Source of the DNA: Ruminococcus sp.
GTDB lineage: Bacteria; Bacillota; Clostridia; Oscillospirales; Acutalibacteraceae
DNA: 64,000 bases
Direction of reading: 5' to 3'
Assembly (NCBI GenBank): GCA_017411835.1
Contig: JAFQPG010000004.1
Coordinates: forward strand, 1-64,000
This document shows, piece by piece, positions 37,501-47,273 of the stretch. A program made the translations under genes and the position numbers. The notes beneath the pieces are model-generated. The model worked only from the letters and a program-made list of their open reading frames with translations, made no database searches and was not told the origin of the DNA. The first letter of the stretch is position 1; each line of letters opens with the position of its first letter.

Positions 37501-40500
37501 GCGTCTACAACTTCCTGTTTAACAAGTACTTCACCGCAAGTTTCACAGTGCTTACCTTCTGTAAGACCTGTATTTACACAGTCAGGTGCAACTGCTTCGT
37601 CAACAACTTCCTTGTGACCTAAAGCATCAACCTCGCTGTCAACATAAGTATCACCACAACGTGTACAAGTGTGTGTTGTGTATCCACCCTTTGTGCAAGT
37701 AGGTGGTGTTACTGTGCCTTTGTATTCGTGACCGAGAGCCGCTTCAAGTGTCTCACCACAAACTGTACATGTCTGTGCATGTGTACAGTCAGCATCTTCG
37801 CCGAGTGAGTGTCCCTTTGCAGGAATAACTTCAGCCTCTTTTATTACATCACCACAAAGAGTACAGTAAATTTTATCTGTAAGGCCGTCCTCAGTACAAG
37901 TAGCCTCATAACCTTCAACAACAGCAGTCTGATGCTCTAAAGCAGGCTGCTCATCATCAGTATATGAGTCATTACAACGTGTACAAGTATATGTTGTGTA
38001 ACCCTTGCTATGACAAGTTGGAGCAGTTACAACAGCCTTGTAATTATGACCAAGTGCCGCTTTAAGTGTCTCACCACAAGTTGTACAAGTCTGCTCGTTC
38101 TCACAATCAGCCTCGTCGCCTGCAGTATGACCTAAAGCATCAACAACTTCCTGTTTAACAAGTGTTTCACCGCAAGTTTCACAGTGCTTACCTTCTGTTA
38201 AACCTGTGTCTGTACAAGATGGAGCAACAGCCTCATCAACTACTTCCTTATGACCCAAAGCAGGAATTACTTCCTGCTTAACGAGTACTTCGTGACAGAA
38301 TACACACGCTTTACCGTCTGTAAGTCCGTCTTCTGTACAAGTAGCTTCTTTTCCAGGCACAGGGCCTTCTGTGTGGCCGTTTGCAGGGGTTTCAGAATCT
38401 GTATATGAATCACCACAGCGTGAGCAGGTATGTGTTGTATAACCGCCCTGTGTACAATCAGGATTTGTTACAACATCCTCGTATTCGTGACCGAGTGCCG
38501 GTGCAAGCTCGATGCTACAATCTATACAAGTCTGAGGTGTTGTACAGGTTGCCTCGTCACCTGCAGTATGACCCTTTGCATCAATAACTTCCTGCTTAAC
38601 GAGTATTTCGCCACAAGTTTCGCAGTGCTTACCTTCTGTAAGACCTGTGTCTGTGCAAGATGGAGCAACAGCCTCATCAACTACTTCCTTATGACCCAAA
38701 GCAGGAATAACTTCTTCGTAAGAATCGCCACAAGGACAAGTAAATGTCTTTAAGCCATCTGTTTCGCAAGAAGCTTCTGTTGTGATTTCTTCTTTGTATT
38801 CATGGTTGCAAGTCTTGTTCCATACACCGTCAATATAGTTGTATGTACCGCTTGTCTTTGTAGACTCAACAAAAGTACCGTCTGCATTCTTAAGTCTAGC
38901 AGGTGTAATCGGAATATTCGGATATGTAGAGTTATTTTCATCCGCAGCCTGAACAATCTGATATGTTACAGTCTGAGTACCAGGCTGGAGTAAAGCTTCA
39001 CCGTTTTTAGTTGAATATACATTTGCACCGCCGGCAGTTGTATAAATATAACCCTTACTTGCTTCAACCTTACCGTCAACTTTGATAGTTGCGTCAACAA
39101 GGTCTGCGTCTGTACGGGTATATTTCTGACCAGGAGCATAAGATACCGGTATAAATGTCTTGTTTGCAGGAGCAGCATAACCACCCCACTCATCGGCATC
39201 ATAGATGTATACATTATATCCACTATTAAGTGTACAGGTAGCGCCCTCTTCAATAGAAATACTTGAACCAGGGAGGAACGCGATATCCTGTGAAATAGAG
39301 ATATTACTTCCTGCGTTCACCAGAATACTCATATTGCTGTTAACAGGAAGCTCGTAGTTTTTAGAGTTGATTGAACTTGTACCAACTGTGAGGTCGATAG
39401 AAGAAACGTTCATTTCACCGTTAAGCTCAACTATAAGACGGTCAGTAGTGCCATCATATCTCTTTGTAACACTACCTGATGTCAAATTGAACATTGCGTT
39501 ACTTGGTGCGATAAAACCAACGGAAGAACCAAAGTCCGCACTTGACATATATATTGTTGTATAACCGTATTCTGTAGCACCGCTTTCGATAGTGAGCGGA
39601 ACCTCAATGTTCTGTACATAGTACTGAGAAATTGGGAATACACCGTTATTCATACTAGTAGACTGAGAACCACCTCTGAAGTCTGCTATCTGGAAGTTCT
39701 CGTAAACTTTAGCGCCACTTTTTGCAGTAACGTTACCGTCACCTGTAATAAAGCCGTAAGCATAAAGTGTACCACCATTATTTACAGTAATAGCACTGCC
39801 TTCGTTCATAGTTACAAAGCCGACAGAACCGGTAGGTGCACCACCATGGAATTTAGATCCCTGTGCATAGCAATGCTTTGCAGATACGCTTATTGCACCG
39901 TTTACTGTAATGTTTGCACCCTCTGCCAATGTAAGATTACGATATGCTGTAGGTTTTGCGTAACTTGCATCACCAACAGTTGTAACCTGTGTAGTAAACA
40001 TTGTGTTATCACTGTCAAAAGGTACTAAAAGTGTAACACCACTCGGAATTGTGTAGTCACCAGCTGTAAGTGTACCGCTGTTTAAGAGTACAACTGTCTT
40101 CGAAGCCGCACTAGCTGCAGCAGCAGCCGTAGCCTCATTAAGGTCACCAAAGATGTGGGTATTGTTTACTGTGTAGTAGTTAATTTTTGATAATCCCAAA
40201 AGACCTGAACTAACAGACTTCTGAGTAGCCGCACCAATAGCAAAGTGAGGTGCTGAAGAAGCGCCTAAGAACATAGCCTTAACTGTCATATCAGATGCAG
40301 GCTTTAATTCATAAGTAGTTGCAGTAGATACGATTTCGCCTTCTTCATTTACAAAGCCACAGAAAGTAGCCCCTGAATTAGGTGTCGCAACAAGTGTTGC
40401 GCCTTCAGCAAGGCTTACTTCTTTAGTTGTGCCGCTTGAAACTGCCTCGCCATTTACGCTGACACTACCTAATGTGTCGTCATACTCAAATGTAACATTT

Positions 40501-41267
40501 GAAGATGTAGCAGCAGCCTCTAAGCTGATGTTGCTCATAGTAAGAGTAACTGTCAGATTAGAAAAACCACTGTTAGATGTGATAGCAAGCGTCATTGATG
40601 CTCCAGCTTCTAAGAGCTGTGAGTACGAACCGCTTGTTGCGGCAGTAGCACCATTGATTTTAAATGCGCTTGATTTGTCTACGCTATAATCGAAGCTGAG
40701 CTGTGCTGTACTGCCAGTTTCGTTAATGAGCGTAATTGTGTTTGTCTTTTTAGAAAGAAGACCACCTTTTGCAGTAGCAGTAACAGTACCATTTGAAACC
40801 TTAATGGTATTCTGTGTGTCCTGCGCCGATAGAGCTCCATCTAAAAGATCTAACGTTGATAAAAGCATAACCGGCGGGTTAATCATCTGCTCGAGTATAT
40901 CGTACAGATAACCAAACACCTGTGTGCTCTCATGCTTTTCAATAAGAGCAAGCTCTTCCTCATTAATAGATGCTTCAAGCTCTTGTACCAATGCGTCAGA
41001 ATCTAACCACGCCTGATAAAGAGTATCACCATCTAAAGCAAAAACTGCATTTTGAACTTCCTGCTGTGTCATATCGGAAGTCATTTTACAGTTGTCCAAA
41101 ATCTCGTCTATCTTAGCTGTTGCTTTTTCTACAGCTGAAGATGACTGACTTTGAGTTTGAGCGATGTCCTCAATGCTCTGTGCAAATGTGCTTAGTGGCA
41201 TAATAGATAAAAGCATCATAAGCGCAAGAACTACTGATAGACATCTTTTAGTAAATTCTTTGAACAT
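31575..41267 (-). CDS. 3230-residue surface protein with phosphodiester glycosidase and two repeat arrays
   Basis: The chain begins with a signal peptide (about 29 residues). An N-terminal beta-rich region runs to about 815. Next is an array of 18 Cys/His modules (about 817-1500), then a helical region (1500-1850). A NAGPA-type phosphodiester glycosidase domain (about 1900-2060) has [28 protein letters not shown] and [11 protein letters not shown]. Ig-like segments follow (2080-2320). Last come choline-binding-like YY/DG repeats (about 2500-2720) and seven 69-residue repeats (about 2720-3210). NAGPA domains remove GlcNAc from phosphodiester links, so it may trim or recognise phosphate-linked glycans. 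The C-terminal repeats likely hold it on the wall. It is embedded among capsule genes. Confidence 0.92.
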   Translation of the reverse strand: MFKEFTKRCLSVVLALMMLLSIMPLSTFAQSIEDIAQTQSQSSSAVEKATAKIDEILDNCKMTSDMTQQEVQNAVFALDGDTLYQAWLDSDALVQELEASINEEELALIEKHESTQVFGYLYDILEQMINPPVMLLSTLDLLDGALSAQDTQNTIKVSNGTVTATAKGGLLSKKTNTITLINETGSTAQLSFDYSVDKSSAFKINGATAATSGSYSQLLEAGASMTLAITSNSGFSNLTVTLTMSNISLEAAATSSNVTFEYDDTLGSVSVNGEAVSSGTTKEVSLAEGATLVATPNSGATFCGFVNEEGEIVSTATTYELKPASDMTVKAMFLGASSAPHFAIGAATQKSVSSGLLGLSKINYYTVNNTHIFGDLNEATAAAAASAASKTVVLLNSGTLTAGDYTIPSGVTLLVPFDSDNTMFTTQVTTVGDASYAKPTAYRNLTLAEGANITVNGAISVSAKHCYAQGSKFHGGAPTGSVGFVTMNEGSAITVNNGGTLYAYGFITGDGNVTAKSGAKVYENFQIADFRGGSQSTSMNNGVFPISQYYVQNIEVPLTIESGATEYGYTTIYMSSADFGSSVGFIAPSNAMFNLTSGSVTKRYDGTTDRLIVELNGEMNVSSIDLTVGTSSINSKNYELPVNSNMSILVNAGSNISISQDIAFLPGSSISIEEGATCTLNSGYNVYIYDADEWGGYAAPANKTFIPVSYAPGQKYTRTDADLVDATIKVDGKVEASKGYIYTTAGGANVYSTKNGEALLQPGTQTVTYQIVQAADENNSTYPNIPITPARLKNADGTFVESTKTSGTYNYIDGVWNKTCNHEYKEEITTEASCETDGLKTFTCPCGDSYEEVIPALGHKEVVDEAVAPSCTDTGLTEGKHCETCGEILVKQEVIDAKGHTAGDEATCTTPQTCIDCSIELAPALGHEYEDVVTNPDCTQGGYTTHTCSRCGDSYTDSETPANGHTEGPVPGKEATCTEDGLTDGKACVFCHEVLVKQEVIPALGHKEVVDEAVAPSCTDTGLTEGKHCETCGETLVKQEVVDALGHTAGDEADCENEQTCTTCGETLKAALGHNYKAVVTAPTCHSKGYTTYTCTRCNDSYTDDEQPALEHQTAVVEGYEATCTEDGLTDKIYCTLCGDVIKEAEVIPAKGHSLGEDADCTHAQTCTVCGETLEAALGHEYKGTVTPPTCTKGGYTTHTCTRCGDTYVDSEVDALGHKEVVDEAVAPDCVNTGLTEGKHCETCGEVLVKQEVVDALGHKEVVDEAVAPDCVNTGLTEGKHCETCGETLVKQEIVPALGHKEVVDNAVEPDCVNTGLTEGKHCETCGEVLVKQEVVDALGHKEVVDNAVAPDCENTGLTEGKHCETCGETLVKQEIIPAIGHTEVIDEAVEPDCVNTGLTEGKHCLVCSQILVAQETVDALGHTEVIMPALDATCTSTGLTEGKYCSVCHEVLVVQQETPIADHVLVHHEAKAPTYTDNGWEAYDSCENCDYSTFKVIPALGEPEINSYEEFVENLALLEELASEYARQNPGKDPAGLVIKYIRTGVERYNSASWGIMAGYEDEGFAKFVKNMENELNAELSANGEELLEITGLKNIKSFKIPNGNSVDFGHMFGAMDITYHNTGSENHADVAGWAGDLVDLVSLTDFFGFGDSTTMEERIEYSNEYFFKSSGYYYLPTAYLYNEGSFSEADLYGDLDAYYVMETLYDSDYSAGVLAQICAEYFTEELTEEDRASYFLENRLNGVNTRSQVRTAVYNAYTSNKMISTLEGTREFKNDDISELRLTACYTFADYICKLAGDYVGVTDNPYYENFSTQTSVLAPGITQEINYATTSDGKQIVYYVATADITRDDVDVYANYHNNDPAQGWAMQRVLDQANAAQLKYGDPESPDYIENYNVIVSTNGDGYNMGTGEPGGLLVMKGVEYHPVDKGGFFAILKDGTAIIGTKDEWNTYKDQVQEGIGGFGTTLIKDGEICVTRTDSYYTDRAPRTAVGITKTGKVVLMCLDGRQEPFSCGGSMEEIAQIMREAGCIHAVNLDGGGSTTYVAKQEGDEELSVVNSPSDGAARSVSTSLMMVSTAPSSTKFDHARLDTDYNYSTIGTEVKVTPVGISATGNVAQLPENLTWSVSDERWGSITEDGVFTGLRNGEVEIYLMSGDIVVGSKTMTVVTPESVYFTKSTIDAVYGGSVNLPVAALYEGKKVAINENDVTITLDNETAGTIDGFTFTGIESSGIKVVRATATLNADPSIFGEATINLFRQGENSFDFEQATGGDRMLAWDRVVSNSTTDDNSTYLAIDTNEDMVTSYTFAMDMTQIPIPGELADLTYMLPGADIEGVTAWDFLLQLAERISTLTEVTPEVKVDPNFDVDLTDLDIMSEYFTLQKTEFDEETNTIKMTLKWNDQTQAIDPATANPLCLVTGIKITPKDDAKWDAKNKLTAVSTGKISYNIFLRASALYSFASKPENQEIYGLLPFVNPDDPNEKGASFGAVYKEFEDRFTLVNALKNGWYNEDGGFAYYIEGTKLYGIREAEGYYYDFGDKGINIGKTKYTGLFFDSKEGTYHYTKNGVMESGWQMVDGNWHYFSTSTKAAVSGRQRVEGIYFDFDTKGKVLGGKWIENLEGTRYYYGPGYYESRWQEIDGDWYYFRNGYVVKGVSEVANMENRSIREWHDFGEDGKDRGFVPDGLLEKDGLLYNIKDGMHLPGLAKYGDDYYFFNYDGGVYKNGVKYAWATNCDLPCSNYEFGADGKMLNGIVEKEDGRYYYVNGKIEYENSGLNKIGDDYYFVNGSGKCVTGPYYAWATNCDLPCSNYEFGEDGKMLQGVVEKEDGRYFYVNGKIRYENSGLNKVGDDYYFVNGSGKCVTGPYYAWATNCDLPCSNYEFGEDGKMLQGLVQKEDGIYYYVNGKIRYEYSGLNKIGDDYYFVNGSGKCVTGSYYAWATNCDLPCSNYEFGEDGKMLQGIVEKEDGLYYYVNGKIEYEHSGLNKIGDDYYFVNGSGKCVTGKYYAWATNCDLPCAEYEFGADGKMLQGLVEKDGELYFYVNGQLGGNHAGLTKLGDDYYFVGSTGKCVTGEQYAWATNCDLPCSNYVFGEDGKMLNGFVEKDGVLYYYEKGKPAGGEPGLKKIGDDYYFVSTKGNCVTGVQYAWATQCDLPCSNYEFGADGKMLNGFVEKEDGRYYYINGKGKELGLVKIDGHFYFVNANGKLVTNKTYYVWNTNDLMIEKEYTFNELGQIIG
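31660..33097 (-). repeat. Seven tandem 69-residue (207-base) cell-surface repeats
   Basis: Each unit begins [17 protein letters not shown], continues with GKML(N/Q)G(V/I/L/F)VEK, a YYYVNGK segment, a [12 protein letters not shown] segment and ends GKCVTG. Three cysteines (CDLPC and GKC) are conserved in most units. The four central units are nearly identical; the last two and the partial seventh diverge. The DNA repeat is 207 bases, so copy-number change by recombination is likely. Confidence 0.9.
36745..38830 (-). repeat. Eighteen Cys/His modules of 27-41 residues
   Basis: Modules share the frame H-x(8-15)-C-x(6-10)-C-x2-C, e.g. [13 protein letters not shown] then GKHCETCGE, and end in ALG. 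They come in three kinds (about 41, 38 and 27 residues) in an ordered series. Five consecutive 41-residue modules (about 36990-37640) are near-identical at DNA level with a 123-base period. One His and three Cys per module could bind a metal ion. Confidence 0.85.
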
Positions 41268-41299
41268 CTTTATCCTCCATTCAAAAAAAATTATTGATA

Positions 41300-41327
41300 T
41301 ATATAATACGCCTTGGCATAATTACAA
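41300..41327 (-). promoter_or_regulatory. Candidate promoter of the giant surface protein gene
   Basis: Minus-strand TTGTAA, 16 bases, TATATA, about 33 bases before the start codon; TGGAGGATAAAG provides the ribosome site. Confidence 0.4.
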
Positions 41328-41360
41328 CTTACGTTGCGTGCTTTGACGTTAATTTTTATA

Positions 41361-42644
41361 CTACGGATTAAGTCTGCTTATTTTAGACCTTGAATCTATA
41401 AATGGTAGTGCTAAAACAAAGTAAACCATATATGCAACCTCGAATCGAAGTGAACCATTATAGAAGGTTAACGCTAAACAAATAATCGACATAATAACCG
41501 CCATCTGGCAATAAAGCTTGTTTGCGTCTTTTTGTCTGCGCTGATTAAGTGAAAACACTAAACACATCACAAAAAATATCAAATACATCGTAAGCCCCAC
41601 AAAGCCGGTTTCCAAAAACAAAAATGCGCTTGAAAACCACGAATAATGCAGGTAAGAGTAGGTCTGATAAAAAGGTGTATTGCATATCGCAAACGTCGAG
41701 GTGTCACAGTTGCCCAGTCCCATACCGAATATCCTCTCTAAATCAGAATGCATTACAGATTCAGACAACGTAGGGATAGCCGTAAATCGGCTCAGGTCCT
41801 CCTGCGAGGAGTAGTTAGTCGAAAAAGTCAGCTCCATTATTCTCTCAAACGAGACATTACTACTTTCGCCGAACAACTCGGTAAGAATCGAGCTTGCAAA
41901 AGTAAATAAAATCGCCGATAGCAATATTATTAAAAATTTGCGCCAGGAAAAAGACGTGAAAATTGTTGACAGCAACAAGATGATTACAAATATTACGAAG
42001 AAAAACTTGAGCTCTGCCATAGCTGAAATAACAAGAGTTGCTCCGCATTTCAAAAAACAATTAAGAGCAGTTTCTTGTTTGCTCATAAACATCAATATGG
42101 ATTTTGATAAAACGATGCTAAAAAATATTATCGAGTAGGAGTTACATCCGCGTTCGATACCAAATATACCGCCCAGATAATCCTGCTCCAAACCTAAAAC
42201 AAAAAACTGGAATAGTGATACCGCTATGTTTACCCAAAACATAAAGTCCAGAAATTTCATACAAAATTCAACGTCATCTTCGGTAAACAGCATACAGAAA
42301 ATAATAAACGCACTGAAAAACCTGAAGTTATTTCTAAACCCCCACAAATAGAAGAAGACAGACTGATAATTAAACATATAGCCTATCAGAGTATATAGAA
42401 AAAATACGCCTATGAAGATAAAAAACGGCATAAATTTTCTATCAAAAACTATGTGACGTTTCATAAATAGCAAAGCTATACAAAGCACCCACGCAAGATC
42501 AATAGTATATTTGATTAAATTCGGTGCTCTGAGAATGTCCATAAGAAACGCAATCAAAAACGGCATAACAAAAATGAACAATGCGAGCCATTGCACAAAA
42601 GGGCGTTTTTTAATATGTAAATTTATATTTGATATTTGCGCCAT
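41361..42644 (-). CDS. O-antigen polymerase/ligase-like membrane protein (Wzy-type)
   Basis: This 427-residue protein has about 10-11 transmembrane helices and one large external loop around residues 255-320 (containing FGESSNVSFERIMELTFS). That layout is typical of the Wzy/WaaL family. Sequence conservation in this family is low, so assignment rests on topology and context. It should join flipped repeat units outside the membrane. It is the last gene of the six-gene operon that starts near 48413. Confidence 0.8.
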   Translation of the reverse strand: MAQISNINLHIKKRPFVQWLALFIFVMPFLIAFLMDILRAPNLIKYTIDLAWVLCIALLFMKRHIVFDRKFMPFFIFIGVFFLYTLIGYMFNYQSVFFYLWGFRNNFRFFSAFIIFCMLFTEDDVEFCMKFLDFMFWVNIAVSLFQFFVLGLEQDYLGGIFGIERGCNSYSIIFFSIVLSKSILMFMSKQETALNCFLKCGATLVISAMAELKFFFVIFVIILLLSTIFTSFSWRKFLIILLSAILFTFASSILTELFGESSNVSFERIMELTFSTNYSSQEDLSRFTAIPTLSESVMHSDLERIFGMGLGNCDTSTFAICNTPFYQTYSYLHYSWFSSAFLFLETGFVGLTMYLIFFVMCLVFSLNQRRQKDANKLYCQMAVIMSIICLALTFYNGSLRFEVAYMVYFVLALPFIDSRSKISRLNP

Positions 42645-42660
42645 ATTAAAATCTCCATAA

Positions 42661-43674
42661 CTAATTATGTGCTTTAAGCCACAATAATAAATAACTCAAA
42701 AAATAAAGATGCAACTTTACACAGCCATAAAATAATCTTAAAGTCCATTTTTCAACAGCAAAGACTTCTTTCTTCAAAGTGCTCTGTAATAATTTGTTGT
42801 TGTATTTAGACTTTAAAATTTTTGTTTTTTCTGAAAACGACAGATCAGACAAAACTATCCTCTTATATTCAACCATAGCAGCTCCATGATATCGTGCCAT
42901 TATATGAAGACCAGCAGTATTTGGGAGCTTTTCTTTCTGCGTGATTTTCAGTGCCTTAACTAAAAAATCGTCTAGTTTTTCTTCTCTCTCTTTTTTATAT
43001 GCTCTTGAGAGCGAAGCGTTATTTTCATAACACTTGTACAAATTTTCAGGAACGATAGATGCACTCTCGCATCTTGAAAAGTACTGTAGCAAAAACAAAG
43101 CGTCTTCAGAGTAAATATCTCTTTCGCTCATGAATCTAAGTGAATTGTCATCAATAATTTTTTTATAAAAAATCTTACAAACAACACCAATATCAAAACC
43201 AAAGCTGGTGGTAAAAAAGCTTGGAATAAGCTCGTTTTTTATAGCCGCTTTGTCAAAATAGGTTTTGTCCACACTGATATTAACCGGGGACAGAGTGCCG
43301 TTGTCGTTAAAATGCGACAACCCAAAAACTGCGGTGTTTGTTAAGTCCTTTTTGATAAGGGTCATACATTTTTTTATAGTGTCTTCTTCTATGTAATCAT
43401 CACTGTCAACAAAACAAACAAACTCGCCTGTTGCATTATCAAGACCGGTGTTTCTAGCTTCTCCTGCGCCGGCATTTTCTTTATGTATAACCTTGATGCG
43501 AGAATCTTCTTTTGCAAAGTCGTCGCACATTTTCGGACAATTATCAGGTGACCCATCATCAACCAAAATAATCTCTATGTTTGTATAAGTTTGTTTTGCA
43601 ATGCTTTTTACACATCTGTCAAGATACTTTTCGGCATTGTAAACAGGAACTATGATAGAAACTATCGATTCCAT
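42661..43674 (-). CDS. Family 2 glycosyltransferase
   Basis: This 337-residue enzyme has a GT-A fold N-terminus: SIIVPVYNAEKYLDRCVKS, ILVDDGSPDNCP and FVDSDDYIEED with the DxD-type metal-binding motif. It uses a nucleotide-sugar donor and should act on the cytoplasmic face during repeat-unit synthesis. The C-terminal region is helical and ends in a hydrophobic stretch (FYGCVKLHLYFLSYLLLW) that may associate with the membrane. It begins eight bases after the preceding GT4 gene. Confidence 0.92.
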   Translation of the reverse strand: MESIVSIIVPVYNAEKYLDRCVKSIAKQTYTNIEIILVDDGSPDNCPKMCDDFAKEDSRIKVIHKENAGAGEARNTGLDNATGEFVCFVDSDDYIEEDTIKKCMTLIKKDLTNTAVFGLSHFNDNGTLSPVNISVDKTYFDKAAIKNELIPSFFTTSFGFDIGVVCKIFYKKIIDDNSLRFMSERDIYSEDALFLLQYFSRCESASIVPENLYKCYENNASLSRAYKKEREEKLDDFLVKALKITQKEKLPNTAGLHIMARYHGAAMVEYKRIVLSDLSFSEKTKILKSKYNNKLLQSTLKKEVFAVEKWTLRLFYGCVKLHLYFLSYLLLWLKAHN

Positions 43675-43682
43675 AAGAACTC

Positions 43683-44939
43683 CTATTTGTTCATAACTTG
43701 TTTGTAAATTGAGTTATAATACTCAACCTTTTTACTCCACAAATGATTTTTTGCTCTGTGTGTGAGCTGTTCGCTCATAAGGTGCAACTCGTGTGGATTT
43801 TTTGCACATTGAATTAATATATCTCTCAGATTGCTTTTATATCTCTCAAGTGAATCTCCGTCGTATAAATACGAAACAGAGCTGTCAAGCAGCATCGGTC
43901 CGCCAAAATGATTGATAGTGACTACAGGGAGTCCTTTCGACATAGCCTCAAGCAAAACCGAACCTGTTGTTTCCCTTAAACTCGGCATAATAAAGACATC
44001 CGCGTTTTCGTACTCGTGTGCCATTTTGTCAAATGGTATGCTACCGACAAAAGTAACCTTGTCTTCCAAACCCAGCATCCTAACCTTGTCCTTGAGCTTT
44101 TTCTCCATCGGACCATCACCGATGAATTTGCATTCATAATCAAGGTCTTTTGGTAATAGCTTAAGCGTATCAAGCAAAAAGCTGTGACCTTTGCGATATG
44201 TAAGCCGCCCTGCCACCATCATAGTAAATTTACTGTGATTTTTCGGTGTGGGAATGGTGATATCGTTTTCTCCGATGCCGATTTCAGTAAATAAGCTAAA
44301 CGGAGCTTCACTGACTAAATCTGATAAATACTCCTGTGTCTCCTTGTTAGCAAAAAAGACATGGTCACATTTTTTGAATGTATGAAAAAATCTGTGTTTA
44401 AATCTGAACCATCTGTTGAGGATACTTCGAGAAACCTCAACCAGCTTGTTTCCTTTTATGTAAGGCTTAAAGGCATCGGGCAAAACCTCGCCACCGCCAA
44501 GCGGTCCGCATACGAATTTCGTGTTTTTAATTTCGTAGTATTTTCCAATACTGCGAAATTCAATCGGCGTTATCTGGTGAATAATGTCGATATTTTTTTC
44601 TTCACATATTTTTTTAACTATCGGAAATGCTTTTTTGTGCCAGATGTTCAGTCGTATGGAATATGTTGGTCCTTTAAAAAGTTTTTTGTATATTTTGTTT
44701 ATGTCAACAAAGTGAAATTCAATGTTTGGTATATCATTTTGCGCAAGATACTCTTCTATGCCTTTTTTGTGTTCTTCTTTAGTAACAACAACCACCTTGT
44801 TGTGTTTTGCACATTCAAGCGGAATATTCCAGCCTATCTTATCTTCACTGCCACTGTCAGGCATACAAGAATAAGCGATAAAAAGAATATTCAGCTTATT
44901 TTGAGTTGTATCAGAAAAGCTGTTTGATGTACTTTGCAA
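43683..44939 (-). CDS. Family 4 glycosyltransferase
   Basis: This 418-residue GT-B enzyme has an N-terminal acceptor domain (LNILFIAYSCMPDSGSEDKIGWN) and a C-terminal donor domain with MMVAGRLTYRKGHSFLL and the E-x7-E signature MPSLRETTGSVLLEAMSKG. The start is a TTG at 44939 preceded by GTGGTGAT. It should add a sugar to the lipid-linked repeat unit. Donor and linkage cannot be read from sequence. Confidence 0.9.
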   Translation of the reverse strand: MQSTSNSFSDTTQNKLNILFIAYSCMPDSGSEDKIGWNIPLECAKHNKVVVVTKEEHKKGIEEYLAQNDIPNIEFHFVDINKIYKKLFKGPTYSIRLNIWHKKAFPIVKKICEEKNIDIIHQITPIEFRSIGKYYEIKNTKFVCGPLGGGEVLPDAFKPYIKGNKLVEVSRSILNRWFRFKHRFFHTFKKCDHVFFANKETQEYLSDLVSEAPFSLFTEIGIGENDITIPTPKNHSKFTMMVAGRLTYRKGHSFLLDTLKLLPKDLDYECKFIGDGPMEKKLKDKVRMLGLEDKVTFVGSIPFDKMAHEYENADVFIMPSLRETTGSVLLEAMSKGLPVVTINHFGGPMLLDSSVSYLYDGDSLERYKSNLRDILIQCAKNPHELHLMSEQLTHRAKNHLWSKKVEYYNSIYKQVMNK

Positions 44940-44963
44940 ATAATCACCACTTTGTCTATCTAA

Positions 44964-46040
44964 TTATTTCGCACATTTTTCACAAGTAGAACAACGGTCG
45001 AGTTCTTCTTTTACTACTTTACCTGCTTTAAAATCACGAACAATTTTCAGCTCGTCCATAGAGTACTTCTTCTTTTTGAAAAATCTTAAGAACTTATGTT
45101 TAAGCACCCAGAAAAACGGTACCCAGATATACTTGTGCATAGCAGGGGATACTGAACCAATCATCCAGCAGTTTCTATCGCAGTTGCGTACGCAGTTGCG
45201 AACACTCTCTGCTTGAGCACTTCCCCAAAGCTCTTCGAAACTCTGCTCTTTTAAATTACCCATAACGAGCTTTTCTTTTGTACCGTTGCACGGCATAACA
45301 TCACCGTACGGGTCGATAAAGAAGGTGTCAAAGCTCATATCGCAAGGAAGCAGACGTTTTTGAGAGAATATGTAGTTAATCAGACCGTGGTTAAAATATG
45401 CTCGAAACCATTTCTTTGGTGAATTGGAAGAAAGCAATTTATTGACTAAATCTTCAAAATTCTGTGCAACCATAAGACGATCGTGAATAATGTTGTTTGA
45501 CTCAACAAAGTAGAAGCTGTTGTGGAGTGACGCTGTCGCAAACTCCATATTAAGCTCGTCGGAAATATCATAAAGCGCACACAAGTCAGGAGCATTTTTA
45601 TCCTGCACCGTCATACCGAAACCGACGTCCTGCATACCCATTTCTTTAAGAGTCTTTAGGGTTTGATAACCCTTTTGGTATCCGTCGTCGAGTCCTCTTA
45701 TCTCGTTATTTGTCTGCTCTAAGCCTTCGATAGAAATGCGGATACCGACCTGCGGAAACTCTTTGCACAAATCAACTATACGGTCGGTAAAAAAACCATT
45801 TGTCGAAATGACGATACGGTCGCTTTTTTTATAAAGCTCTCTGACGATATCTTTCAAATCTTCTCGTATAAATGGTTCGCCACCTGTGATGTTAGTAAAA
45901 TACATCTGCGGAAGCTTCTTTATCGTTTTGATTGAAATTTCGTCCTCTGGTTTTGATGGTACCTTGTATCTGTTACACATTGTACACTTTGCATTACATC
46001 GATATGTGACGATTACTGTACCGTTTAATTTTTTCGCCAT
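44964..46040 (-). CDS. Radical SAM protein with C-terminal SPASM-like cysteine cluster
   Basis: This 358-residue protein has the radical SAM motif CNAKCTMCNR (CxxxCxxC) at about residue 15, followed by TGGEPFIRED. C-terminal cysteines at DMSFDTFFIDPYGDVMPCNG and around NCVRNCDRNCW, plus a last group CSTCEKC, suggest one or two auxiliary iron-sulfur clusters. SPASM proteins modify peptides or small molecules. Its position among glycosyltransferases suggests chemistry on a sugar or lipid intermediate of the polysaccharide. Its substrate is unknown. Confidence 0.88.
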   Translation of the reverse strand: MAKKLNGTVIVTYRCNAKCTMCNRYKVPSKPEDEISIKTIKKLPQMYFTNITGGEPFIREDLKDIVRELYKKSDRIVISTNGFFTDRIVDLCKEFPQVGIRISIEGLEQTNNEIRGLDDGYQKGYQTLKTLKEMGMQDVGFGMTVQDKNAPDLCALYDISDELNMEFATASLHNSFYFVESNNIIHDRLMVAQNFEDLVNKLLSSNSPKKWFRAYFNHGLINYIFSQKRLLPCDMSFDTFFIDPYGDVMPCNGTKEKLVMGNLKEQSFEELWGSAQAESVRNCVRNCDRNCWMIGSVSPAMHKYIWVPFFWVLKHKFLRFFKKKKYSMDELKIVRDFKAGKVVKEELDRCSTCEKCAK

Positions 46041-46058
46041 AAGTTTGTCCCTCGTTGC

Positions 46059-47255
46059 TTATCTGTAAATATCAAGTAGTTTTTCTACATACTGCTCAAT
46101 GGTAGAAAATTGAACTTTTTTGCAGTTTTGTGTGTATTTCTTGGTTATATCTTCAAAAGACCACATTTTCTCTATTTTTTCTTTAAGCTCTTTTGCGTTT
46201 GCGCTTTCAAACAGCTCGCCCGTGATGCCGTCTTGAATAAGCTCCGGAATACCGCCGATATCCGCACCCAAAACAGGTGTTGAGTATAGCTGGCTTTCCA
46301 TTACGGAAAACGGACAGTTTTCGTACCATTGCGACGGATATATCGTAAAGCGCGCCTGTGATATAAGGGTCTTTAAATCTTCCCCTGTTTTAAAACCGAC
46401 ATTGGTTATATTGCTTATGCCGTTAAGCTCGCTTTCAAGCGGACCTGTTCCTGCAAACACAAAATTTATATCAGGTAAAGACTTACATACATCAACAAGT
46501 GTCTTTACGCCCTTTTCTTCAGAATATCTGCCAAAATACAAAACATAATCTTTTTTTGTCAGATTTTGTGGCAGTTGCACTTTATCGACAAAGTTATGCA
46601 TAGCAACTGTTTTTGCTCTTAGCAGCTTGTTTGTGTCAAGCTTCGTCTTCAAAAAATTTGAGCAACAGATAATCGCATCAATATGCTTGTAAACCTTAGT
46701 CGCGTTCCAGATAGACGCCTCTAATGTACCGATAACAGATTTAGCGGTACTACCGTGAATGCATTTGTTTTTTAAGCAGTTGATAAAACTGCCGTTCAAA
46801 CACTTTTCGCAGTTTTGTCCCATATTGTTGCACATATGGTTCGGACAAACCAACTGATAATCGTGAGCTGTGTAAACGATTCTGCATTTTCTGCCTGTCT
46901 GCTTACGCCACTTAACTATTTCCAAAATGATGCTCGGTGTCAGCTGGTAGTTAAAATTATTCAAATGACACACATCAGGTTTAAAATCGTCGAGTACTTG
47001 TCTGATTTTTTTCCTGGCTTCAGATGAGTAAATAGTCTTTATCGGATAGGTAAGCTTTTGTAGCTTTGAACCTGTGTGAAAATCCATATCGCTTGTGTAA
47101 GCGTCAACATCATTTCCAACAATTCTCCCCTGATGCTCCATACCAAAGTACTGCACCTGATGTCCGTTAGCGTTTAAATATTCACCTAGTTTGAATATGT
47201 AAGTTTCAGAACCGCCGTTAGGGTGCAGAAACTTGTTAATCATCAATATTTTCAT
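46059..47255 (-). CDS. Family 4 glycosyltransferase with cysteine-rich insertion
   Basis: This 398-residue GT-B enzyme starts MKILMINKFLHPNGGSETY and has the donor-site motif YPSQWYENCPFSVMESQ with E-x7-E spacing. Between about residues 130 and 175 it contains seven cysteines (CPNHMCNN, CEKCLNGSF, CLKNKC), which probably bind a zinc ion. Similar insertions occur in other capsule GT4 enzymes. It is the second gene of the operon, 18 bases from each neighbour. Confidence 0.9.
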   Translation of the reverse strand: MKILMINKFLHPNGGSETYIFKLGEYLNANGHQVQYFGMEHQGRIVGNDVDAYTSDMDFHTGSKLQKLTYPIKTIYSSEARKKIRQVLDDFKPDVCHLNNFNYQLTPSIILEIVKWRKQTGRKCRIVYTAHDYQLVCPNHMCNNMGQNCEKCLNGSFINCLKNKCIHGSTAKSVIGTLEASIWNATKVYKHIDAIICCSNFLKTKLDTNKLLRAKTVAMHNFVDKVQLPQNLTKKDYVLYFGRYSEEKGVKTLVDVCKSLPDINFVFAGTGPLESELNGISNITNVGFKTGEDLKTLISQARFTIYPSQWYENCPFSVMESQLYSTPVLGADIGGIPELIQDGITGELFESANAKELKEKIEKMWSFEDITKKYTQNCKKVQFSTIEQYVEKLLDIYR

Positions 47256-47273
47256 AAGCTTCTCTTTTAAAGT

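Noticed and set aside
36990-37640. Regular 123-base repeats as a CRISPR array
   Set aside because: They are in-frame codons of protein modules with no variable spacers and no cas genes nearby.
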